From contig JAAUQZ010000004.1 in NCBI GenBank assembly GCA_012033355.1, forward strand, positions 1 through 48,157: 48,157 bases of DNA, read 5' to 3'. Each line of letters opens with the position of its first letter. Within the stretch, counting starts at the first letter, position 1. Shown in pieces: positions 17,758 through 26,125 of the stretch. The notes under the pieces were generated by a model, which saw only the letters and a list, made by a program, of their open reading frames with translations, was not told the DNA's origin and ran no database searches. Made by a program: the position numbers and the translations under genes. The DNA comes from Leptolyngbyaceae cyanobacterium RM1_406_9 (lineage in GTDB: Bacteria; Cyanobacteriota; Cyanobacteriia; Elainellales; Elainellaceae).

Positions 17758-19260
17758 ATGCAATGGTTTCATCAACTCCAGCGCAGCCAACATCGCAAAA
17801 AGCTAATTCGCTACAGCTTCATTGCGTTGGCTACCATCGCCATGATTCTGCTTGGTCTGGGTCGAATGCCCGCGCTGGCGCAAACAGCCCGTCACTATAC
17901 CGAACTAGAGTTTGAGCCGCTTCCTGAAATTCAACTGCCAGACTATTCCCGGTTTGAGCTAGACAACGGCATCATCGTGTATCTGTTGGAAGACCACGAA
18001 CTGCCCCTGGTTGGCGGCACCGCCATGTTTCATACGGGCGAACGGCTTGAGCCAAACGACAAGGTTGGGTTAGCCAGCATCACAGGTTCCGTCATGCGGA
18101 GTGGCGGCACCGTGCAACATCCGCCTGATGAACTCAACCTGTTGCTAGAGCAGCGGGCCGCCTCCGTCGAGACGGGAATTGACCCAACCACAGGCACCGC
18201 TAGTTTCAGTGCCCTCACCGAAGACCTAACGGAGGTATTTGGGCTATTTGCCGAGGTGATTCGCCAACCCGCCTTTCCTCAAGACCGGGTTGACTTGCTC
18301 AAAAGCCAGATTCGCGGTGGAATTGCCCGTCGCAACGATGACCCTGATGAGGTGGCTGGGCGTGAATTTCAAAAGCTGGTCTATGGCACACAAAGCCCCT
18401 ATGCCCGCACCGTAGAATATGCCACCCTCGACAATATTTCTCGTGACGACATTCTTGGCTTTTATCAGCAATATTTTCACCCCAACAATATGATTCTGGG
18501 GATTGTGGGTGATTTTGAAAGTGAAGAAATGCGATCGCTGATTGAAGCAGCGTTTGGTGACTGGCAGCCCAACCCTAACCTTGAAGCCCAGTTGGAACTA
18601 CCTGAAGTCGCTCAGGCACAGACAGGTATTTTTCTGGTCGATCAGCCACAACTGACCCAGAGCTACATTCAAATTGGGCATTTAGGCGGACAGTTAAACA
18701 ACCCTGACCACGCTGCCCTGACCGTCGTTAATGAGGTGCTAAACGGGTTTGGCGGCAGGTTAACCAATGAGGTGCGATCGCGCCAGGGGCTAGCCTACGT
18801 TGTCTATGCTTACTGGAATCCTCGATTTGACTTCCCCGGTACTTTTATCGGCGGCGGACAAACCCGAACTGACGCGACCGTACCCTTCATCCAGTCTGTG
18901 CTAGCAGAAATCGAGCGCATTCGCACAGCCCCCATCAGCGAAGCAGAACTAACCCGCGCCAAAGATTCTGTGCTGAATGCCTTCATCTTTAACTTCCAAG
19001 ATCCGGGGCAAATTTTAGCGCGGCTGATGCGCTACGAATATTACGACTACCCTGCTGATTTCATCTTTCAATATCAGCGTCAGGTTGAGGAAACTACCAT
19101 TGAAGATGTTCAGCAGGCTGCTCAGGAACACTTGAAGCCAGAAGACATTGTCACACTGGTAGTTGGCAATGCGGCTGCCATTCAACCTCCCCTCAATAGC
19201 TTGGGATCTAATGTCGAAGTCACTCAGATTGACATTACTATTCCAGAGCCGCAGGGGTGA
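17758..19260 (+). CDS. M16 family protein, non-catalytic subunit
   Basis: The start is set at ATG 17758, which has CAGGAG before it. The 500 residues begin with a signal peptide (FIALATIAMILLGLGRMPALAQ). The fold is M16, but the HxxEH zinc motif is absent (LASITGSVMRSGGT occupies that place). The R/Y substrate-binding segment of partner subunits is present (LTNEVRSRQGLAYVVYAYW). This matches the catalytic plus helper arrangement of two-gene bacterial M16 proteases. It lies 77 bases after the catalytic gene. Confidence 0.92.
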   Translation: MQWFHQLQRSQHRKKLIRYSFIALATIAMILLGLGRMPALAQTARHYTELEFEPLPEIQLPDYSRFELDNGIIVYLLEDHELPLVGGTAMFHTGERLEPNDKVGLASITGSVMRSGGTVQHPPDELNLLLEQRAASVETGIDPTTGTASFSALTEDLTEVFGLFAEVIRQPAFPQDRVDLLKSQIRGGIARRNDDPDEVAGREFQKLVYGTQSPYARTVEYATLDNISRDDILGFYQQYFHPNNMILGIVGDFESEEMRSLIEAAFGDWQPNPNLEAQLELPEVAQAQTGIFLVDQPQLTQSYIQIGHLGGQLNNPDHAALTVVNEVLNGFGGRLTNEVRSRQGLAYVVYAYWNPRFDFPGTFIGGGQTRTDATVPFIQSVLAEIERIRTAPISEAELTRAKDSVLNAFIFNFQDPGQILARLMRYEYYDYPADFIFQYQRQVEETTIEDVQQAAQEHLKPEDIVTLVVGNAAAIQPPLNSLGSNVEVTQIDITIPEPQG

Positions 19261-19263
19261 GGG

Positions 19264-19291
19264 GGATGAGGGATGAGGGATGAGGGGTGAG
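19264..19291. repeat. Heptanucleotide array (GGATGAG)n
   Basis: Three exact and one altered copy of GGATGAG follow directly after the second M16 gene. The same heptamer is half of the 14-bp unit in egtB, so this is an STRR-like family in the genome. Confidence 0.75.
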
Positions 19292-19346
19292 GGTGGGTTA
19301 GGTGAAGCTTGTCGTACCGCTACCCCTTTGACCCTTTGCCTTTCCT

Positions 19347-19640
19347 TTAGTTGTTTCGCAAGTTTTGGTGACGGTAGAAAGTGTAGGTGTCAAATAAAAT
19401 CCCAACCAGGCTGCAAACCAGTCCGATTACCAGCAGTCCGTTAACGGAACTGCCGCTGCCAAACACTGACAGGAAGTGGGTAATCTGCTCTAGTCCAGTC
19501 CGACTGATGGGGCTAAATAGCGGAACATAGCCCAGTCCGGAGAGGCACACCAAGATTCCTACAACGAATAGGGTAGGAGCAATAAAGCTAAAGATTCCTG
19601 TAATCAGAATTGAACGCAGAAAGCTTGGCAAAGTACTCAT
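19347..19640 (-). CDS. Small membrane protein, hypothetical
   Basis: A protein of 97 residues with about three hydrophobic helices (ILITGIFSFIAPTLFVVGILVCL; a short amphipathic stretch; LLVIGLVCSLVGILFDTYTFY) and a polar basic tail. It is convergent with the M16 genes. No family is recognised. Helix spacing and codon use support a real gene. Confidence 0.65.
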   Translation of the reverse strand: MSTLPSFLRSILITGIFSFIAPTLFVVGILVCLSGLGYVPLFSPISRTGLEQITHFLSVFGSGSSVNGLLVIGLVCSLVGILFDTYTFYRHQNLRNN

Positions 19641-19894
19641 AGAGAGGCTGATGCTCTAGTGGGTCAAGGGGGGAATAGGCTGAAGCGGCATGGATGAGGG
19701 CTATGCCTGCCAGTTTCTACGATAGGGGCGATCGCCCTCATCTAGACGAGATGTCAGAAATCTTAAATCTCTATTAAAAAGCTTGTTGAAGATCTGTGAA
19801 TTCAACTCATAATCCGAACGATATTTTCACCCCAGAAAGTGCGTTAAAGGAATTTGCTGCATTCTGAAAACTAGAGACAGGCAGTGTACGCGCT

Positions 19895-19950
19895 ACCCAA
19901 GATGCAGTGGCAACAATCCGCTATTGTTTACATTGAGGAGCATCTTGGGT
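19895..19950. other. Nested-hairpin element in the 378-bp gap before mlaE
   Basis: An 11-bp outer stem, ACCCAAGATGC (19895-19905) with GCATCTTGGGT (19940-19950), encloses a second perfect stem, AACAAT (19912-19917) with ATTGTT (19923-19928). No T-run follows. The rest of the 19641-20019 gap holds one HIP1 site and no gene I can see. It could be a structured 5' leader of mlaE, a small RNA or a dispersed palindrome. Confidence 0.4.
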
Positions 19951-20019
19951 CAGCCCATTGCTTATCTGCGTTAACCACGTTGACTTAGACCTTTACTAAA
20001 GTTTAGAGGTACAACACCA

Positions 20020-20814
20020 TTGAGTGATGCTCAGAGTTCTGCATTGGGGCTATGGAGTCAGCGATTGTTTGCCGCCACGCTGCTGGGGGGACAGGTGATC
20101 GTCCACCTGATAGCGGGTAAAATTCATCGCCGCAATACCCTTGAGCAAATGGCCGCAGTCGGACCAGAGTCACTGTTGATTGCCCTATTGACAGCAGCCT
20201 TTGTAGGCATGGTGTTTACCATTCAAGTCGCCAGAGAATTTATTAACCTGGGTGCAGGCACCGCCGTTGGAGGTGTTTTGGCCCTTTCTCTAGCGCGAGA
20301 ACTGGCTCCCGTGCTGACCGCAGTTATTCTAGCGGGGCGGGTTGGCTCTGCTTTTGCCGCTGAAATCGGCACGATGCAGGTGACGGAGCAAATTGACGCA
20401 CTGCAAATGCTCAAAACCGACCCGATTGACTATCTGGTTATTCCTAGAGTGATTGCCTGCTGCCTGATGCTGCCGATTCTCACCATCCTGGCGTTTATCA
20501 CGGGGATGACGGGCGGTCTACTGATTGCCGAATCGCTTTACGGCATTTCCTCGACGGTTTTCCTCAACTCAGCCCGAAACTTCCTCAACATTTGGGATCT
20601 GATTAGCGCCATGATTAAGGCCTTTGTGTTTGGCGGGCTGATTGCGGTGATCGGTTCAAGCTGGGGGTTGACTACCACCGGAGGAGCAAAAGGAGTGGGG
20701 CAATCCACGACAACAGCCGTCGTGACTGCCCTTCTAGCCATTTTTATTTTCAATTTCTTTCTCTCCTGGCTGATGTTCCAGGGCACGGGTAGCGCTGTTT
20801 TGGGTGGCTTTTAG
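20020..20814 (+). CDS. mlaE: MlaE-family lipid ABC transporter permease
   Basis: A protein of 264 residues from a TTG start preceded by AGAGGT. It has the MlaE/TGD1 signature region (ALSLARELAPVLTAVILAGRVGSAFAAEIGTMQVTEQIDALQML) and five to six membrane helices. The family moves phospholipids or other lipids between inner and outer membranes (in chloroplasts, envelope lipid import). The ATPase and MCE-domain partners are not in the window, so they must be encoded elsewhere. Confidence 0.93.
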   Translation: MSDAQSSALGLWSQRLFAATLLGGQVIVHLIAGKIHRRNTLEQMAAVGPESLLIALLTAAFVGMVFTIQVAREFINLGAGTAVGGVLALSLARELAPVLTAVILAGRVGSAFAAEIGTMQVTEQIDALQMLKTDPIDYLVIPRVIACCLMLPILTILAFITGMTGGLLIAESLYGISSTVFLNSARNFLNIWDLISAMIKAFVFGGLIAVIGSSWGLTTTGGAKGVGQSTTTAVVTALLAIFIFNFFLSWLMFQGTGSAVLGGF

Positions 20815-20908
20815 CCCATTGCCTTCCGCCTCAGTTGAAGCACCAGGAGCATCACCCTTTAGAATGGAGATGACTGGAACTACGCTGTAACTGAAGGGAT
20901 TTGCGCTT

Positions 20909-21313
20909 GTGACTGTCACGCCCTCTCCAACGACTGAAACAACTGTGCTGGCTCCAAGCTATCGGCTGCCGATCGCCCTAATTGCGATCGCACTGCTCTT
21001 AACTGCGCTGCCGATTGAGCTAGGACAACCCTGGTTAAGTGGGGCGATCGCCCTTTTAGGAGTGTTCTTGATGTTTCAAGCGGCTACCCTGCGGCTCCAG
21101 TTTACCCCTACCGCCCTAGACATCACTCGTGGAGATACGCTAATTCGCCGCTTTCCCTACGCCGATTGGCAAAACTGGCGCATCTTTTGGAACGGCATCC
21201 CGATTTTGCTCTATTTCAAAGAGGTCAAAAGCATTCATTTTCTGCCGATTCTCTTTGATCCTAAAATGCTGAAGCAATGTCTGGAGCAGCACTGTCCCAT
21301 TTCCAACACCTGA
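20909..21313 (+). CDS. DUF3119 family membrane protein
   Basis: A protein of 134 residues from a GTG start. Two close hydrophobic helices (LPIALIAIALLLTALPI and WLSGAIALLGVFLMFQAATL) are followed by a PH-like cytoplasmic part (LRLQFTPTALDI, FPYADWQNWRIFWNGIPILLYFKE). This is the cyanobacteria/chloroplast DUF3119 pattern. Function unknown. It lies between mlaE and the DUF3086 gene on the same strand, so one transcript is possible. Confidence 0.85.
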   Translation: MTVTPSPTTETTVLAPSYRLPIALIAIALLLTALPIELGQPWLSGAIALLGVFLMFQAATLRLQFTPTALDITRGDTLIRRFPYADWQNWRIFWNGIPILLYFKEVKSIHFLPILFDPKMLKQCLEQHCPISNT

Positions 21314-21405
21314 GCGCAACGGCTATCAGGACGAGAACCTTTGCCCGATAGCTCCTAAAGCTCAAAATCTAGAACTCAAACCTCAAAACTACTGTCCCCT
21401 TGCCC

Positions 21406-22548
21406 ATGAACTCCAACGATTCGCCCAGCCGTAACTTTATTGCAAAACCCCTAGATGACCTCGTTGCCCAGGAACAAGCCATTGAAGCAGCGGCGGGTGG
21501 CGATGAGATCATTGCTGAAGAAATGTCCCATGAGGCGTTAGGTGATGAAGTGACTGTCATCACCCAGCGAGTCGCGGATTTGCGGCGACAGGAAAAAGCC
21601 CTACAAAAAGAAGTTGCTGCCCTGCAAGCTTCCTATGACCGGATGTTGCGAGAACAGATGGCAGATATGCAAATGGCGATGGGGCGTTTGGTTAAAGAAG
21701 GGCTAAGTGAACTGGAGCAGCGCAAGAAGGCTCTGCAAATTTCGGTTGAGCAGCTTGAGCGCCGACAAGAGCGAATTCGTGCAGAAATGCGGACGACCTT
21801 TGCAGGAGCCTCTCAAGATCTGGCGATTCGAGTTCAGGGTTTTAAAGACTACCTGGTGGGCAGTCTACAAGATTTGGCGACGGCGGCTGAGCAGCTAGAG
21901 CTAGTCGCGCCTGCTAGAGAGCCAGAAGTACAAGAATCTTCCCGCGATTTTCGCGATCGCGACTTTCGAGAGGATGAGTTTGAGGATGACCAGCCGCCCA
22001 CGCCTCAATTTGCCGAACGAAATTTTGAAGACCAGGCAAGACAAATTCGCAAAATTCTAGACCAGTACCGCACCATGCCTGACTACTACGGTCCGCCCTG
22101 GCAACTGCGGCGCACCTTTGAACCCATTCATGCGGAACGGGTGTCAAACTGGTTTTTTGCTCAGGGTGGACGGGGTGCCCTGCGAACGATGGGGTCACGT
22201 TTGCAAAATATTCTGATTGTCTCGGCAGCGATTTCAATCTTGCGGAAACTGTATGGCGATCGCGCCCGGACTCTCATTCTCGCCAACTCTCCCGAACGAT
22301 TGGGCGAATGGCGCAGGGGCTTGCAGGACTGCCTCGGCATTTCACGAGGTGACTTTGGTGCAGAGCAAGGCATCGTTCTATTTGAAGCCCCGGAACCGTT
22401 GGCGCAACGGGCCGATCGCCTGGTTCGCCAAAAGCAACTGCCGCTGATCATCATCGATGAATCTGAGGACATGGTGAACCTGTCGCTGCTGCAATTTCCA
22501 CTGTGGCTAGCGTTTGCCTCAGACCCAATGAACCCAACTGTGATTTAG
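21406..22548 (+). CDS. DUF3086 family coiled-coil protein
   Basis: A protein of 380 residues from ATG 21406 (a TTG six bases earlier is possible). Residues about 50-170 are a long coiled coil (VADLRRQEKALQKEVAALQ, MGRLVKEGLSELEQRKK). The C-terminal part from about 215 is globular (YGPPWQLRRTFEPIHAERVSNWF) and matches DUF3086, a family restricted to cyanobacteria with no known function. Its stop overlaps the stop of the convergent agmatinase gene by four bases. Confidence 0.88.
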   Translation: MNSNDSPSRNFIAKPLDDLVAQEQAIEAAAGGDEIIAEEMSHEALGDEVTVITQRVADLRRQEKALQKEVAALQASYDRMLREQMADMQMAMGRLVKEGLSELEQRKKALQISVEQLERRQERIRAEMRTTFAGASQDLAIRVQGFKDYLVGSLQDLATAAEQLELVAPAREPEVQESSRDFRDRDFREDEFEDDQPPTPQFAERNFEDQARQIRKILDQYRTMPDYYGPPWQLRRTFEPIHAERVSNWFFAQGGRGALRTMGSRLQNILIVSAAISILRKLYGDRARTLILANSPERLGEWRRGLQDCLGISRGDFGAEQGIVLFEAPEPLAQRADRLVRQKQLPLIIIDESEDMVNLSLLQFPLWLAFASDPMNPTVI

Positions 22549-23584
22549 GAGAGGCTCATCAAGTTGCAGAGCTTATAAACGATTCTGGCTCCTACGTTGC
22601 CGTCCCATTCTGAATTGCCAACCTCGACGACATCAAAGCCAATAATTTGCCGCCCGCTGTGAACCACTTCTCGGAACAGGCAAAAGCTTGCTCCAGTTCC
22701 AATCCACCGGGGACTGGAGTTCCTGTGCTGGGACACAGTTTTGGATCTAAACCATCTACGTCAAAGCTGATGTAAACCTGCTGGGGAAGTTCTGCGACGA
22801 TCTGTTTGCATAGCTCTAACCAGGAAACGCCGCCGTACAGCTTTTGCTTTAGCATCGGGTCGTAGTAAGCAGACACTCGACCATCTGACTGTTGAATTAG
22901 CTTCACCTCATCGTGAGATAAGTCGCGAATGGCAACCTGCACCAATTTGGAAAGTTGGGGCAGCTTTAGCGCGTTAAACATGATCGAAGCGTGGGAAAAC
23001 TCAAACCCTTCATAGGCTTCGCGCAGGTCAGCATGAGCGTCAATGTGCAAAATGCCGAAGTTGGAATGGTGGTGGGCGATCGCCCGCAAATTTCCCAGCG
23101 GCACACTGTGATCACCCCCAATCACTGCAACTCGTTTACCCTGGCTCATCGCCGTTTGCGACTGTTCAAGTAGCCATTGGTTAACCGCTTCACATTCCTG
23201 ATTGATCCGTTGCAGCAGTTCAACCAATTCTGGACTATCCTCAACCTGTCCACCCTGCTCCATGTGTTGAATAATCCGGGTCGCATCCTGCCGCAGCGCA
23301 TCACTTTTTTGCTGAATCGACCGAGGAATCTCAGCCATAAAAATCCCTTGCTTCCAGCCATCCGGATTGTCAAAGTCGAACAGATCGAGTTGGCGAGATG
23401 CATCCAGCACAGCCTGCGGCCCAGCAGCGGTGCCTGCCCCGTAGGAAACAGTTACTTCCCAGGGAACGCCAAAGATGATGATGCTAGCGGAATCATAATC
23501 GAAGGGTAAACCCAGCAAGTTGCCGTTATCAACACCAATACCGCTGGGGTCGTAGTTTTGTAAAATTTCTTCTCTAGTCGTCAT
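22545..23584 (-). CDS. speB: Agmatinase/ureohydrolase family enzyme (frame-interrupted)
   Basis: Ureohydrolases split agmatine or related guanidino compounds using two Mn ions. Metal ligands appear in GGDHSVPLG, HIDAHADLR and SFDVDGLDP. The frame breaks at the AAAA run 22682-22685 on the plus strand: one more base replaces an aberrant tail by FCLFREVVHSGRQIIGFDVVEVGN and WDGNVGARIVYKLCN, the normal family C-terminus, ending at 22545. The start is set at ATG 23584; a TTG six codons upstream is possible. It follows the conflict operon by about 60 bases on the same strand and may receive its read-through. Exact substrate (agmatine or another guanidine) is not certain. Confidence 0.87.
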
Positions 23585-23643
23585 GGGAGTTACAGTTTTC
23601 AATGAGTTAAGTCTGACTTACTCCCATTCTCTCTGGCATTCGC

Positions 23644-26058
23644 TCAAATTGCCTCTAGCACTTTCTCAGAGTCAAGTATGCCCCAGTAGTAGCCCATCTC
23701 TTTGCTCATCTGTAGCGATCGCTCTGCCTCTGCTTTAGCTTGCGATCGTTTCTCCTTCGACTTCTCAGGAAACTGATCCGCTTCTTTCAAGCAAAGCCAT
23801 CCCAACCCTACATGAATATTCGCTTCATTAATGCGATAAACACCTTTTGTTGCATAGCTCAAAGCTTCATTTAAGTCATTGCGAGCCTCTTCTAGTTCGC
23901 CTTGGCGAGTTAGGAAAACTCCTTGCGCCCTCAGTGTTTCAATTAAAATCGGGCGGTGAGAGATGCTTCTAGCAATTTTAAGAGCTTGACTATAATGAAT
24001 ACGAGCATCAGCATCATTTTCAGATTCAGACTCTATATCTCCTAAAATGCGATGACAACGGCTCTCCCTTTCGAGCCACCGTTTGTTTCTAGAGATCCTT
24101 AAATTGGCTTCTGCTACATATTTGGCATCTTGAATTCTACCTGTTCGACGCAAATAGTCAGCCTGAAAGATGCCACGACTTCTATAAAGATAGGGTTGGT
24201 TCGGTTCTAATTTACATTGCTCGTCTTCTAATTTCTCAAATAATCTCTTTGCTTTTTCTAAATTTCCCTGCAAATAGGCAATCCAACTTTCTAATGCAAG
24301 TGAGTTGAGAGCTTGATGAGGCTCTGTTAAATCTTGATCAAAGTTAGCTGCTTTGCGGATTATGTTAGAAGCTTGAGCTAACTCACCTAAATAGACATAT
24401 ACGCTAGATAAATCTCTGTACGCATGAACAAGCTTGTTTGTGTCGCTCATCTCTTCAGCCACTCGAATGCCACGCTCAAGAAAAGAGCGAGCTTCTTCTA
24501 ATTGCTCTAGAGCCATTAAGCAAAATCCAATTTCCTTCAAGACGAAATATTGCTCTAGCTGATTTCCACAGGGAGGTTTCAGCATATCTCCATCAGGAAA
24601 AAATTCTGATAACAGCTTCAAGCGAGTGTCATACGCACCAAGCTGTAAAGTTAGTACGTAATTTTTATCTTGATCAATTAGTTCAGAGAGAATGCGATAG
24701 GCTTCGTGATAATCTCCTGCTTCACAGAGGTGATGTACTGCTTCAATAAAAGGCATCAAATCTTGCAAGCTCGGATTCTGTTTGAATGTTTTGCTATTCT
24801 CAGACAAAAAATATTCTTTGATGCGCCTGTGAACAATCTTGGCTTCCTCAGGTTTGTTCTTTAATTGATCTAGATAGTACTGCCGAATCAGAGGATGAGC
24901 CGTATATCCTTCTTCTTTAGAGTCAAGACGAAGTATACGGTAGTGAGACAGTCGCTCAACCATTTCAGGATCAGCCTTCAAGACTTGATCCAGTGCTTGC
25001 CGAGATACAGGTATCCGAAACGCGCTAAAAACTTTTAAGAATTCTCGCTCCTGTGGAGTCAGATATTCATTGTAGGAGCGCACTATTTGGTTGACTCGAT
25101 TGTAGTAGTGCTTGTGTTGAGAATCTCCAGATATTTCAAGAGGTTGAATATCTTCCAAACCGGTGATATCTACACGGCTCAAATCCTTGTCGTAAACTCC
25201 TCTAACGTAGGCTCCAATCAAACTTAGAGTTAGAGCATGACCGTCCCAACCTTCAACAACCTGATCAATCTGTTCATTTGTCCCATTGTTCTCAAGGAAA
25301 TACCGCAGCAACTCTCGACCATCCTTCGTCTTTAGGCGATTCACATCTCGATGGATATAGGTGATGTAATCAATCAGATCAATGAGAGGAGTGCGACTAG
25401 TAATCAGGCAAAAGGACTCATGTTCGCCAGAGGCAAAGTAGGTTAAGAAATCTTTTAAGTCAGGATTTTGTAATAGTCCATAATCTTCTCCATCTTGATA
25501 TTGTACTGCTTCTAATCCATCTAGAATGAAGAGATAGCGGCCCGTTAAAATCATTCCGGCTAAAAGGTTAGCTCGTTCATGGGCAAATTTTACCTCCTCA
25601 AGCTGGTCTCTTGCACCCAAGTAAGCCGTTGCAGATTCAAAAAATCTATCAATGCTGCGACTTTCATAGAAGTCCCAGTAGAAGATTGCTTCAGGTTTAG
25701 GAAGAGTTGAATCTTCGTAAAGTAGACGATTATGAACCCAAGAGCGAACAATGCTTGTTTTCCCCTCTCCTCCAAAACCAATCAATCCAACAACCAGGTG
25801 GTCAAAATCTTCCCAATCTTTGCTGATATCATCCAAAACTTTTTCTCGTCCAGTCCACTCATTGGGTGGCTTGGGAATCGGATATTCAAACAAATCAGGA
25901 GTATGACGGATAGCGGCTTCCCAGCCTTTTTGAGCAAGCTTTGCACTAGGCACAAGACCAGATTCTAGCAAGAAATCTTCATCACTTGACATATTCTCGA
26001 CCTCGAATTGCCACTCACTATGCTCCAGTGCGTCCGCAAAGACGTTTAACCAATTCAA
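23644..26058 (-). CDS. STAND-type NTPase with C-terminal TPR-like repeats (conflict operon)
   Basis: A protein of 804 residues from a TTG start at 26058; ATG 25992 (MSSDEDFLLESG) is the alternative. Residues about 70-330 are a STAND/NB-ARC-like NTPase: Walker A GFGGEGKTS, Walker B YLFILDGLEAV, sensor LITSRTP, and WDGHALTLSLIG where a GLPL motif would sit. A winged-helix-like region follows (to about 430), then helical TPR-like repeats to the end (DIESESENDADARIHYSQALKIA, GELEEARNDLNEALSYA). There is no obvious catalytic effector domain. Such proteins act as ligand-triggered oligomerisation switches. It is last in the operon, 67 bases after the vWA gene. It may be a sensor feeding the same response; that is inference. 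Confidence 0.85.
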   Translation of the reverse strand: MNWLNVFADALEHSEWQFEVENMSSDEDFLLESGLVPSAKLAQKGWEAAIRHTPDLFEYPIPKPPNEWTGREKVLDDISKDWEDFDHLVVGLIGFGGEGKTSIVRSWVHNRLLYEDSTLPKPEAIFYWDFYESRSIDRFFESATAYLGARDQLEEVKFAHERANLLAGMILTGRYLFILDGLEAVQYQDGEDYGLLQNPDLKDFLTYFASGEHESFCLITSRTPLIDLIDYITYIHRDVNRLKTKDGRELLRYFLENNGTNEQIDQVVEGWDGHALTLSLIGAYVRGVYDKDLSRVDITGLEDIQPLEISGDSQHKHYYNRVNQIVRSYNEYLTPQEREFLKVFSAFRIPVSRQALDQVLKADPEMVERLSHYRILRLDSKEEGYTAHPLIRQYYLDQLKNKPEEAKIVHRRIKEYFLSENSKTFKQNPSLQDLMPFIEAVHHLCEAGDYHEAYRILSELIDQDKNYVLTLQLGAYDTRLKLLSEFFPDGDMLKPPCGNQLEQYFVLKEIGFCLMALEQLEEARSFLERGIRVAEEMSDTNKLVHAYRDLSSVYVYLGELAQASNIIRKAANFDQDLTEPHQALNSLALESWIAYLQGNLEKAKRLFEKLEDEQCKLEPNQPYLYRSRGIFQADYLRRTGRIQDAKYVAEANLRISRNKRWLERESRCHRILGDIESESENDADARIHYSQALKIARSISHRPILIETLRAQGVFLTRQGELEEARNDLNEALSYATKGVYRINEANIHVGLGWLCLKEADQFPEKSKEKRSQAKAEAERSLQMSKEMGYYWGILDSEKVLEAI

Positions 26059-26125
26059 GAAACCTGAACTTTATGTGTATCGCTTGCCTAAATAATAACC
26101 TCCAATTGCATGAGACCAATGTGTC

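Noticed and set aside
17758-19260. Second M16 protein as a damaged protease
   Set aside because: Loss of HxxEH with retention of the R/Y segment is the normal state of helper subunits in two-gene M16 systems.
19641-20019. tRNA or known small RNA in the gap before mlaE
   Set aside because: No cloverleaf or recognised conserved RNA motif seen; only the nested hairpin is supportable.
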